Source: Paenibacillus pinisoli (GTDB taxonomy: Bacteria; Bacillota; Bacilli; Paenibacillales; Paenibacillaceae). Taken from it: a stretch of DNA of 64,000 nucleotides. Below the pieces are notes generated by a model. That model worked only from the letters and a program-made list of their open reading frames with translations. It did not search any database and was not told the origin of the DNA. Positions 34,212 to 42,244 of this stretch are shown here, piece by piece. The translations under genes were made by a program, and so were the position numbers. The stretch lies in assembly GCF_003605435.1 (NCBI RefSeq), contig NZ_QXQB01000001.1, positions 62,001 to 126,000 on the forward strand, in the 5' to 3' direction. Every line of letters starts with the position of its first letter. The first letter of the stretch is position 1.

Positions 34212-35870
34212 TTAACGGACCAATACCAGACTTGCTTGCTGAATCAACAGCTCGGTAAGCAGATCTAATTGGCTTTCAATAGAGATAGGATCAAAATACG
34301 AAAAACGCTCATGTCCCAATTCAAAAAACCGGCCATGACGAACGGCACGAAGCTGCTGCCAAATCTCGCGGTTCGATACATGCTCCAGCCCTTCCGTCTC
34401 ATGAATAACAAAAATATAGTCGGAATCCGCCGCATATTCGGCCAACTGATGGATCGGAATACGCTGCTTAAAGTGAATGCCCTGCTCCATCATGCGCCGG
34501 ACCTGTTGCGGAGGCTGAAGACCAAGTCCGTTGTAGAGCGACCAGCCGCTCCGGCCGTAATGGCTGCCGAAGACAGCGAACTCCTCTCCCCTCGCCTCGA
34601 ACCGAATAATGGCTGCCACCGTCTTCTCATCAGCCACTCCTGCGCGGCGGATCAGCCCGCGGGCAGCGGCGGCCTTGCTCTCGTAACGGGTAATGTAACG
34701 GTCCGCTTCCGCGGTGCTGCCGATTAATTCTCCTACGATCCGCATGTCTTCATAGAGAGTCCGCTTGCCGTCATACGGAATCATGACCGACGGCGCAATT
34801 TTCGACAGCGGCTCGTAATCGGCCAGATTGTTGCTGTTCATCAGAATCAGGTCGGGCGCAAGCTCCGCAATCATATCCAAGGATGGCGTTACCCCTACAT
34901 CGGTTATACCCGACTCCATATCCTTCAAAAAAGCGCTTCCGCCCCACCAGGTCAGGTTGGCGCCGACAGGCCTCATCCCCATCGACAGCAATATTCCGCC
35001 ATAATAAAATGCGACGACCCTTAGCTCGCTGCGGCGCTGGCGTATGTATTGCTTAGGCGACAAACCAACCATCTGCTTAAACCTGCGGCTGAAATAATAG
35101 ACATCTTGAAAACCGGCATTGCGTGCGATGCTGCTAAGTGGTTCGTTCGTAATCAGCATCTGTTTTTTGGCCTGGTTCATTTGTTGCTCCGTCATGTATT
35201 CCAGCGGACTGCGGCCCGTAAGCTCCTTGAACAGGCTGTTGTATTGCCTCTGGCCTGTGTTCGCCCGCTCCGCCAGCTCTTGTATGCTGAACTTCCTGCC
35301 GTTGTCCGTATGAAGCTCGGCAATGGTCTGTTCGACAAGCTTGCGCGGATCTCTGTCATGGGCAGCGGCGCTTCGTTCACACAGGTAATACAACAGCTCC
35401 TGCATTCGGATATGCTGGCGGAACGCTTGCAGCTCCGCTCCCGCTGCGCTTGCGGCGGCTTGATGCTGATAGAGTTCCTCCAGCATTGAGATCCAGCGGG
35501 CAGGCTGAACCTGTAATCGTCCGCAAAGAGCATGCAGGATGCCTTCATCCTTTTTTGACTCCGCATGATTGGCTTTGCGGCTTTCAGCAATTTCAATGGA
35601 GCATTCCAATTGATAATAGCTGAACGGCTGTGCTCCGATTTCCTCGATCCCGTACACCGATCCCGGCGCAATCAGATAACCGGCCCCTTTCCCCATCCGG
35701 ACAGGCCTGCCGTCAATCCGCCAGATCGCGTCGCCGGAGCTGACTCCAATTAAAATATAGTGCTGAACATAAGTGTTCGCGAAGCTTTCGCAGGCATCCA
35801 TCAGATGCTTCTGCACATCAATTACCTGATATAGACACGAAAGGAATGGTATAGGGAAAGCGTGATTCAT
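34212..35870 (-). CDS. AraC-type regulator fused to a siderophore-binding domain (Btr-like)
   Basis: A 552-residue regulator. Residues about 1-170 form a cupin-like N-terminal part. About 175-285 is the double AraC helix-turn-helix (FSIQELAERANTGQRQYNSL and LSSIARNAGFQDVYYFSRRF). About 290-552 is a periplasmic-binding-protein fold for ferric siderophores (RPVGANLTWWGGSAFL). That last domain closely resembles the lipoprotein at 36791, so both probably bind the same iron chelate. This is the plan of B. subtilis Btr, which activates siderophore uptake. A Fur box lies upstream. It has no signal peptide and acts in the cytosol. Confidence 0.9.
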   Translation of the reverse strand: MNHAFPIPFLSCLYQVIDVQKHLMDACESFANTYVQHYILIGVSSGDAIWRIDGRPVRMGKGAGYLIAPGSVYGIEEIGAQPFSYYQLECSIEIAESRKANHAESKKDEGILHALCGRLQVQPARWISMLEELYQHQAAASAAGAELQAFRQHIRMQELLYYLCERSAAAHDRDPRKLVEQTIAELHTDNGRKFSIQELAERANTGQRQYNSLFKELTGRSPLEYMTEQQMNQAKKQMLITNEPLSSIARNAGFQDVYYFSRRFKQMVGLSPKQYIRQRRSELRVVAFYYGGILLSMGMRPVGANLTWWGGSAFLKDMESGITDVGVTPSLDMIAELAPDLILMNSNNLADYEPLSKIAPSVMIPYDGKRTLYEDMRIVGELIGSTAEADRYITRYESKAAAARGLIRRAGVADEKTVAAIIRFEARGEEFAVFGSHYGRSGWSLYNGLGLQPPQQVRRMMEQGIHFKQRIPIHQLAEYAADSDYIFVIHETEGLEHVSNREIWQQLRAVRHGRFFELGHERFSYFDPISIESQLDLLTELLIQQASLVLVR

Positions 35871-35895
35871 GTCGCCTCATCTCCCTTTCTGTTCA

Positions 35896-35910
35896 TGAGA
35901 ATGATTATCA
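35896..35910. promoter_or_regulatory. Fur box upstream of the Btr-like regulator
   Basis: TGAGAATGATTATCA matches the Bacillus Fur 7-1-7 consensus TGATAATnATTATCA at all but one position. It is 26 bp before the regulator's ATG. Iron repression is inferred. Confidence 0.75.
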
Positions 35911-36229
35911 ACGATAATCTTCATTTTATCGAAAGGAACCGAATCTTTCAATGTCTATTTAACCTGAATTACGAAAACTGCCAAGTTCGTCGCTTTGATG
36001 CTGGATTGTCCGAAGCAAGATATAACCTATTGTTAATGATAAATCCCTCTCTCGCCGCCAGCTGGTTGAAGGGGCATTTTTCCATGAATGCTGTTTGAAT
36101 AATCAAAATATATACCTTTACTTATAATGTCTAAATTGTAAACTAAAGTTATCTGCCGAAGTGTCATTCGGCAAAAGGTGATCTCCGATTGGATGTTCGG
36201 TTAAATCAAATTAGAGGAGATGATGTTTA
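35911..36229. other. Intergenic region before a secreted-protein gene
   Basis: About 320 bp. It holds a TATAAT at 36123-36128 and a leader hairpin, TGCCGAA (36154-36160) with TTCGGCA (36167-36173), upstream of the plus-strand gene at 36230. No gene is supported in the rest. Confidence 0.5.
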
Positions 36230-36571
36230 ATGAAGGCTCGTAAATTAGTGATGTTATTTGTTGTTGTTGCAATGTTGCTTGTATTACCGTTAAGCGCAAG
36301 TGCTAGTGACGCAGGAACGATTCAAGGACAAGGAAATCTTGTTGTTTCTGGTACTTTTGGCGGTGCTGGAACCCCATCATTATGGATCGATGTTTATAGT
36401 GTCGTTAACGGTGTAGAGACACTTGTAGGAAGTGCTGCTCAAGGAGGACAAATGTACGTGCAGAATGAATTTATTTTCACGTTTTACAACCTGCCACAAG
36501 GCACATATAAGATTACTTATTTTGTCGGTCCTAACGCAGGTGCTGATTTCACTACAATTGCATTCTATTAA
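36230..36571 (+). CDS. Small secreted protein, unknown
   Basis: A 113-residue precursor with a signal peptide (MKARKLVMLFVVVAMLLVLP) cleaved after SASA near residue 25. The mature part is beta-rich and cysteine-free, with GTIQGQGNLVVSGTFGGAG and YNLPQGTYKITYFVGPNAG. Regular small-residue spacing suggests a compact extracellular domain. The AGAGGAGATGATGTTT upstream gives a strong ribosome-binding site. More AT-rich than the surroundings. A terminator follows at 36741. Lies between two Fur-linked siderophore genes, but no iron motif is visible in it. Confidence 0.8.
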   Translation: MKARKLVMLFVVVAMLLVLPLSASASDAGTIQGQGNLVVSGTFGGAGTPSLWIDVYSVVNGVETLVGSAAQGGQMYVQNEFIFTFYNLPQGTYKITYFVGPNAGADFTTIAFY

Positions 36572-36740
36572 TACCTATTCTCTACATTTGAGCTGCTAAT
36601 TCTTCATTACAGGAATCTATACTTCACAAGGATAATCCTCAACGTTTGAATAGCATTAGTCAGGTTGCCCAAGCAGCAGCTGGGACCTCGGTATCGGGAA
36701 ATTCGTCAGTCGCCTTGTCTGCATCAGCCGTGTTAGCAAT

Positions 36741-36770
36741 AAAAAACCGCCTGCCATGGCGGTTTTTTTG
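36741..36770. terminator. Bidirectional intrinsic terminator
   Basis: AACCGCC (36745-36751), loop TGCCAT, GGCGGTT (36758-36764), with A run before and T run after. Ends both the secreted-protein gene and the siderophore-binding gene. Confidence 0.9.
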
Positions 36771-36790
36771 ATGAAATCTCATGCCTTTTC

Positions 36791-37738
36791 CTAATGCTTG
36801 GCAATCAGATCTGTGATGAGATCCAATTGGCCTTCAATCGAAATCGGATCGAAGAAGAAATATTTTTTGTCCAGCTCAATGACCTTGTTGTTCTTTACAG
36901 CCGGCAGTGACTTCCATACTTCGCTGTTCTCTAGTTGATCTAAGCCTTCGCCTTCATTGGATACGAAGATATAATCCGCATCCCCCACATATTCTGACAG
37001 CCTCTCCAGCGATAGCTGCTGTACGATTTGCGCCTTGCTGTCTATTAGCTCCGTCTTGATAATGTCAGGCATCTGCAAGTTCAATCCATGGTAGATCGAC
37101 CAGCCGCCGCGGCCGTAGTTGTCGCCGAAGACGCTGAATTGGCTTCCCTTGCCTTCGATCCGGATGATCGCAGCTGTCGTTCCTTCCGTAACCTTGCCTT
37201 CAATCCGCTTGCGAGCGGCTTCCGCCTTCACGTCAAATTTCGTTTGCAGCTCCTCGGCTGCACTCGGCTTGCCCAGTATCTCTGCAACCAGCTTCGCATC
37301 GTCATAGGCGCTGCGGCTGCCATCGTAAGGAATCAGGATAGACGGCGCAATTTTGGCAAGGTCTTCATAGTTTTCTTCGTTGTTGCTGTTCATTATGATT
37401 AGATCCGGGTTCAGCGCGGCTACCGCCTCCAGCGAAGGCGGACCGCCAACATCAGTCAAATCCTTCTCCTGCTCCGTCAAGAACGGGCTGCCGCCCCACC
37501 AAGTCAGATTCGCGCCGACCGGCTTAATATCCATCGCGAACAAGATATGATGATAGTACAAAGCAACGATTCGCTTTGGTTCTGCAGGTATCTCCACATC
37601 CCCTTTGACTGTGCTGACGACGCGAGTCTCCGCCTTTTTCCCGGACTCCTTCTTCTCGCCATTGCCGCATGCGCCCAGCACCAGGCTGAATGAAAGAATC
37701 AATCCAAGCAATATTCTTTGTGTGTTTCTGGCTAGCAT
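36791..37738 (-). CDS. Ferric siderophore-binding lipoprotein
   Basis: A 315-residue substrate-binding protein for an iron-siderophore ABC importer. The lipobox LGAC is near residue 22, then a charged linker, then the binding-protein fold with IVALYYHHILFAMDIKPVGA, NLTWWGGSPFL and a final SIEGQLDLITDLI. The ligand region is shared with the Btr-like regulator at 34212. No permease or ATPase gene is adjacent, so it must use components encoded elsewhere. The open frame begins at 37771, but ATG 37738 has GGAGGG seven bases upstream. A Fur-like box is just before it. Confidence 0.9.
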   Translation of the reverse strand: MLARNTQRILLGLILSFSLVLGACGNGEKKESGKKAETRVVSTVKGDVEIPAEPKRIVALYYHHILFAMDIKPVGANLTWWGGSPFLTEQEKDLTDVGGPPSLEAVAALNPDLIIMNSNNEENYEDLAKIAPSILIPYDGSRSAYDDAKLVAEILGKPSAAEELQTKFDVKAEAARKRIEGKVTEGTTAAIIRIEGKGSQFSVFGDNYGRGGWSIYHGLNLQMPDIIKTELIDSKAQIVQQLSLERLSEYVGDADYIFVSNEGEGLDQLENSEVWKSLPAVKNNKVIELDKKYFFFDPISIEGQLDLITDLIAKH

Positions 37739-37755
37739 AAGTACCCTCCATCTTT

Positions 37756-37770
37756 TGATAATGTTTCTCA
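37756..37770. promoter_or_regulatory. Fur-like box upstream of the siderophore-binding gene
   Basis: TGATAATGTTTCTCA: a perfect left half and three mismatches in the right half against TGATAATnATTATCA. It lies 18 bp before the start codon. Confidence 0.6.
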
Positions 37771-37840
37771 TTTGAGTTCATTATAAGGAACCCGTCTGCC
37801 GAGAACAATGGAGGATTATGCATTATTTCAAGCTTATAGC

Positions 37841-38057
37841 CTATAAACCTTGCCGATTTTTACAAAAATACAGGTCGCCGCCGAAGGCGCGCACATTCTC
37901 CAGCTCCCAATAGATATGCTTTTCGAATCGCTTAATATCGCATACCTCTGCGACCAGCTTATGCCCGGATATGACGAGACTGGTGAAGCCCGGCGCAGTG
38001 AGTCGGTAGATCGGACCGTCCATCGTTTAGCCGTCTCAGCGTTTCGTCCGGTGGAGT
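37841..38057 (-). pseudogene. Fragment of a CYP102 (BM3-like) cytochrome P450
   Basis: The minus-strand frame 37841-38023 reads GPIYRLTAPGFTSLVISGHK, then LVAEVCDIKRFEKHIYWELE, then NVRAFGGD. This aligns with about residues 35-90 of P450 BM3-type enzymes (substrate-channel and B-helix region). The frame stops right after GGDLYF where the parent continues GDGLFTSW. Nothing of the haem-binding or reductase parts is present. An ATG about 35 bp upstream is in another frame. It is a remnant of a deleted fatty-acid hydroxylase gene. Confidence 0.6.
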
Positions 38058-38093
38058 TAAAGTTATCACAGGCATCTGCCCGTTAGCTTATTG

Positions 38094-38128
38094 AAAAAAG
38101 AGCAGCTGCTAACCGGCAACTGCTCTTT
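38094..38128 (-). terminator. Intrinsic terminator
   Basis: AAAGAGCAGCTGC pairs with GCAACTGCTCTTT with one bulge; A run gives a minus-strand U tract. It may end the cysteine hydrolase transcript. Confidence 0.7.
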
Positions 38129-38193
38129 GCTGTATTGAACCAACGTTCGCCGTTAGTGTAACATCTAAGATTGATTATGATATAAGTTCCCCT

Positions 38194-38706
38194 TTATTCT
38201 TCATCATATATGAACTCTAAGTATCTATGATTCCACATATTTTCATAAAAACGAATAGTCTCTTCTGCAGACATAAAAGAATGGTTTAATGTGGAGGTTG
38301 CATTTTTTACCATAAGGTTTTTGTAACCCAGTCCATGAGCAAATTTAATAGTAGCATCCATACAGTATTCCGTTTGGGCACCGCAAAATTCTATACTGTG
38401 TACATTTAATTGATCTAATGTATCTTTTAAGTTCGTTTTGTAAAAAGAATTTGCATGTGTTTTATTTACCAAAATATCTTGTGCGTTTACATCAAGCTTT
38501 TTATTTATAGCCCACAGTTCCTCTCCAGGTACTAAATCCTCATCACAGTGCTGAACAAAGATAATTGGTTTATCCAACTTTCTGTACAAGGAGATTCTGT
38601 CATTTACTTTAGTAAGTAATTTATCTAATTCAAACAAATGCTCTTTGTTGTAACAAACACCATTTTGTAAATCGATGACTACTAAAACATCCGCGCAATT
38701 TCCCAT
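38194..38706 (-). CDS. Isochorismatase-like cysteine hydrolase
   Basis: About 170 residues, isochorismatase/nicotinamidase superfamily. The catalytic triad is visible: Asp in VLVVIDLQNGVCY, Lys in ILVNKTHANSFY, and Cys in FCGAQTEYCMDAT. It probably hydrolyses an amide or enol ether. ATG 38706 has GGTGGAG close upstream; the frame's earlier start at 38739 lacks support. The gene and its flanks are clearly more AT-rich than neighbouring genes, hinting at recent transfer. No partner gene is evident. Confidence 0.85.
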   Translation of the reverse strand: MGNCADVLVVIDLQNGVCYNKEHLFELDKLLTKVNDRISLYRKLDKPIIFVQHCDEDLVPGEELWAINKKLDVNAQDILVNKTHANSFYKTNLKDTLDQLNVHSIEFCGAQTEYCMDATIKFAHGLGYKNLMVKNATSTLNHSFMSAEETIRFYENMWNHRYLEFIYDEE

Positions 38707-38823
38707 AATCTCCACCTCTTTATTTCTTGAACTATTCAATTTTATTATATCATTCTTTACTAAACTAAACTGGCAGTTAGCTTATGGTATTCTCTTACAT
38801 ACTGCCTCTCTCTTGCGCATCCT

Positions 38824-40038
38824 TTATCGATCCGCTGTCTCTTTCTTGGTAGCAGGCGCCGCCATGTAAGGCTTTCTTGCCATCCAACCTGCACTGACAG
38901 CCGCAGCAAGCGCCAATACGGCTACAAGCACGAATGGCAAATGCTTATCTATCTGATAAAGCGATGCTGTCGTAATCGGTGCAATAATTGCAGACACGCC
39001 CTGAACGGCTCCGACCAATCCGGCTGCCGCCCCCTGCTGCTCCTGCCCTACCGCAAGCGAAGCTCCCGCCATAAAGCCGGGCATTAACCAGACAGCTCCG
39101 ATTCCGAAGAGGACAAATGCCAGTATATACAGAGCCATCTGTGCTGACAGCAGGAAAACAACCATGCCGGCCACGAGAATCACAGAACCGGCAGCAAGCA
39201 TTCTCCGGGGCGGCCAGTTCAGCCATTTCACCTGAACGAGCTGCACCACGAGCATAGCCACGCCTGAGCACATCAGCCCAATAGACATGGCCTGCGCCGT
39301 TCCCTCCGGAGATAACGCCAGTTGATCCTGCAAATAGAAGCCGCCGATCACTTGAATAGTCACAATGGCAATCATCGTAATAAGCCCGAATATGAGATAA
39401 GTTCGAAGCCCCGGCTGCAGCGGCGATACTTTGGCAGCGCTCTTCTCCCGTGCGACAGGCTTCGCTGGCGGAAGCGTTATGAGAGCGATGACCAGTGCAA
39501 CGGCAGCTATGGCAATGCCGAAGTAGAGCGGCCACAGCAGGCCTATCAAGGTAAAGGCACCCGCTATGGCCGGGCCGAACACAAGGCCCATGCCGTTCGC
39601 CGCGCTTAAGATCGCCATCGCTCCCCCGCGCTCGCTCTCCTCGGTCATATCGCCCATGTAAGCCTGGGAGGCGGACAGGACAGCGGGAATGAATGCCCCG
39701 ATCAAGCCCCGTGTCAAGATCAGCAGCGCAAGCAGAACTCCGCCCTGCACCCAGCCGTTCAATCCTCCGAATAGTACCGCCGTAAATAATAGGCAGCTCA
39801 TCGACATCCCGGCGAATCCCATCAGGATGACCAGCTTCCGCCCCTTCGAATCGCTGATTCTTCCCCATATAGGCGCCATGACGGCCATCGCTATAGAGCC
39901 TAATGAAATCATCAGGCCGGAATGGCTTTCTCTTAGCCCCAGCTCGCGAATGAGTGGCGGCATAATCGGCGCGATGAGCATCATGCCCAGCATCGCTACA
40001 AATACACTAAAAAATAAGCTTCCCTTTATTTTGTTCAT
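38824..40038 (-). CDS. MFS exporter (DHA1 type), possibly siderophore-related
   Basis: About 404 residues with twelve transmembrane segments. The loop 2-3 motif is GRISDSKGRKLVILMGFAGM and motif C-like GMGLVFGPAIAGAFTLIG marks an antiporter-type exporter. The frame begins at 40059, but ATG 40038 has AAAGGAG nine bases upstream. It lies 38 bp downstream of a PchR-like AraC gene whose promoter has a Fur box. That context suggests export or import of a siderophore or chelate; drug export is the alternative. Confidence 0.85.
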   Translation of the reverse strand: MNKIKGSLFFSVFVAMLGMMLIAPIMPPLIRELGLRESHSGLMISLGSIAMAVMAPIWGRISDSKGRKLVILMGFAGMSMSCLLFTAVLFGGLNGWVQGGVLLALLILTRGLIGAFIPAVLSASQAYMGDMTEESERGGAMAILSAANGMGLVFGPAIAGAFTLIGLLWPLYFGIAIAAVALVIALITLPPAKPVAREKSAAKVSPLQPGLRTYLIFGLITMIAIVTIQVIGGFYLQDQLALSPEGTAQAMSIGLMCSGVAMLVVQLVQVKWLNWPPRRMLAAGSVILVAGMVVFLLSAQMALYILAFVLFGIGAVWLMPGFMAGASLAVGQEQQGAAAGLVGAVQGVSAIIAPITTASLYQIDKHLPFVLVAVLALAAAVSAGWMARKPYMAAPATKKETADR

Positions 40039-40139
40039 TCTCCTATTCTCCTTTGCCATAATTGCTCTCAGGAGAAATTATAGGAGTCTCCGTACCGCGC
40101 TGCCGCCTTGGCGCGGACAAAATGACGGCTGGACGGATT

Positions 40140-41101
40140 CTATCTCAGTTTTTTGACGGTGGAGGGCTTCATGCCGAACCGCTTGCAGAATTGCTCTGCG
40201 AAGGCGCTGGCATTGCTGTACCCTACCGATGCGGCTGCTTCCGTAACATTAGCCTCTTGATTGCGCAGCATAGCCATCGCGCGATTCAATCGGACTTCCC
40301 GCAAGTATTCGAATACTGTGAACCGAAGCAAGCTTTGAAGCCCTTTTTGAGCTTAAAGTCGTTCAGTCCGATGATTCTGGATAATGCCAGCAGCGAAGGC
40401 GGCTCCGCCAGCCGGGATTCCAGCACCTCGCGCGCATGATGCAGCTTCCGCACATCTTCACGGGACAGGCCTTCGGGCAGCGGATTCAGCCCGAATACTT
40501 GAAGCAGCAGCCTGTTCAGCAGCTCAAGCGCGGATGCCTCCAGCAGCAGCGGAGAAGTGTCCCGCCCTTTCAGGTCATGGATTAAAGCATGAATCATCGC
40601 CAGCATATAGCTGTCGATCCGAAACATATAGGACCTAAGCGTCTGCCCTTCCATCATTCGCCTGAACTCCAGATTCTTGCTGCGACCGGCTGCCAGCTGA
40701 CGAATCGCATAGTGGAACAGCTTTACCGGTATGCCCAGCGCAAAGGTGACATACGGTCCTTGGGCGGGGGTATGGAAATGAACCTCAAAGTCCTGCAAAA
40801 ACACAAAAGCTCCGTGCCCGTCTGGAAGGGAGTAATCTCTGCCTGATACTACTGCGTGCCGTTCTCCCGCCAGAGTGAATTGAAGCTCGATCATTTGCCC
40901 GCTTGCCGAGAAGGCAATCGGTCTTGGTCTGCCGAAGTGCAAGTCGGAATATACAATTTCGATGCCGCTATACGTGGTGACGCGATATACAGCGCCAAGC
41001 TCCGCATTTTTCTGAAACAAATAAGTTCGCCCATCTTCCTGCCGAAGCAGCGCCTCTTCGAAATATTGTTGATAGATGCGGGACAACGCGCTAGAATCCA
41101 T
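40140..41101 (-). pseudogene. PchR-like AraC regulator split by a frameshift
   Basis: Frame one (41101 down to about 40326) encodes the sensor part (MIELQFTLAGERHAVVSGRD) and the first helix-turn-helix (LALSRIIGLNDFKLKKGFKA, ending CFG). Frame two then supplies the rest: FTVFEYLREVRLNRAMAMLR and VGYSNASAFAEQFCKRFG up to 40140. Joining them requires a one-base change near 40320-40328. The PchR/YbtA group senses ferric siderophores. The start has GGAGGTGAG and a Fur box lies upstream. Either a recent inactivation or a sequence error; the rest of the gene is intact. Confidence 0.8.
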
Positions 41102-41132
41102 ATAAGCTCACCTCCGATGGAAAAAAACTAAC

Positions 41133-41147
41133 TGAGAATCTTTATCA
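41133..41147. promoter_or_regulatory. Fur-like box between the AraC gene and a divergent gene
   Basis: TGAGAATCTTTATCA matches TGATAATnATTATCA at 12 of 14 defined positions. It sits between the minus-strand AraC/MFS genes and the plus-strand gene at 41253 and could serve both. Confidence 0.6.
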
Positions 41148-41252
41148 ATCATTGTAGCGAAAAGATCGGCTGTTGAACAGACTCACCAGAAATAGCCTTC
41201 ACAGGTGCCTTCCCGTCGTCGTTTCATTAACTTCCCCCAAGGAGGAATCCGA

Positions 41253-42176
41253 ATGAGCAAGCCGATTAACCGTATTATCAAACAGCTTGGAGAGGATCTT
41301 CTGCAGAAGCTGAACGGGCTGACCGCTTCCGATTTTCATTCGTTTATGCTGGAAGCCTTCCGTGCCAGGACAGACCAACTGCGCCCGCCCGATATGCTTC
41401 GCAGTTATGCCGGCAACCGGTTCGCCAAGCCTAGCGAGCTTGATCCGGTCTCCTATCACCAGCTAGAGGCAGAGCTGCTCGCGTCAGCCCGACAGCAGGA
41501 TATCCAGCCGGTGCTCTTATCTCCGGTAGCGCCGCTAGGGAACTGCGCAAGCCATGGCGCAGTCGATCAGAACAAGGTCTTATCCGCATCAAGAGGCACG
41601 GAAGTACTAGCCGATTCTACGAACATGATGGCGACAATCGCGGCAGACCGAATCAAGCAAGGCTTATGGAACCATGATGAAGGCGTCCACCTCTGCTCTA
41701 CGCATCGTGTCATGCGCGCCCAGCAATTCCAAGGGCCCGGCACATTCGCCCACTTCGGAATATACGGCATGGTTTCGGTCGGCAAAGCAAAGGGCTCTTA
41801 TCAGTGCGAAGCAAGCCTGCTTGGCAAGCAGCTTGGCTATTACCAAAGGCTGTTCCGCTCCCGCTTCTCCGCCGAGCTGTCGGTCACCTTGCAGCAGCGC
41901 GGCGGCTACACGGACGGAGGCGGATTCCTGGCGCGAATGGCCGATATTATACAAGCGCAACTGCCGGAAGCAGCCATTGCGATTCAAGAGCCGAACCAGA
42001 CGAACAGCTATTACCAGGGCATTAACTTTAAGCTGTTCATGACAGGCCCGCATGGGAAGACAGAGATCGGCGACGGAGGCTTCGTCGACTGGACCCAAAC
42101 GATGCTGGGGAACGCAAAGGAACGCTGCTTGATCAGCGGTATCGGGCTGGACCGGCTTATGATGATGGAGCTTTGA
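41253..42176 (+). CDS. Conserved protein with a class II tRNA-synthetase-like C-terminus
   Basis: About 307 residues, cytosolic. The segment LLSPVAPLGNCASHGAVDQN, then KVLSASRGTEVLADSTNMMA, resembles the conserved core of HisRS-like catalytic domains. The end reads ERCLISGIGLDRLMMMEL, like class II motif 3 (GxGxxR) that binds ATP. An anticodon-binding domain is missing, so it would be a paralogue with a non-tRNA or modified role. AAGGAGG precedes ATG 41253. It is divergent from the iron-linked AraC gene and may share its Fur box. The link to synthetases is inferred from motifs. Confidence 0.6.
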   Translation: MSKPINRIIKQLGEDLLQKLNGLTASDFHSFMLEAFRARTDQLRPPDMLRSYAGNRFAKPSELDPVSYHQLEAELLASARQQDIQPVLLSPVAPLGNCASHGAVDQNKVLSASRGTEVLADSTNMMATIAADRIKQGLWNHDEGVHLCSTHRVMRAQQFQGPGTFAHFGIYGMVSVGKAKGSYQCEASLLGKQLGYYQRLFRSRFSAELSVTLQQRGGYTDGGGFLARMADIIQAQLPEAAIAIQEPNQTNSYYQGINFKLFMTGPHGKTEIGDGGFVDWTQTMLGNAKERCLISGIGLDRLMMMEL

Positions 42177-42205
42177 CTTAATTTGCCGTTGGCTATGGCA
42201 CGCAA

Positions 42206-42238
42206 AAAAGCCGTCCACAGCTCCTGTGGACGGCTTAT
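42206..42238. terminator. Strong terminator between convergent genes
   Basis: AAGCCGTCCACAG (42208-42220), loop CTC, CTGTGGACGGCTT (42224-42236), preceded by a run of A that gives the minus-strand U tract for the five-gene cassette. Confidence 0.9.
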
Positions 42239-42244
42239 GTTCTA

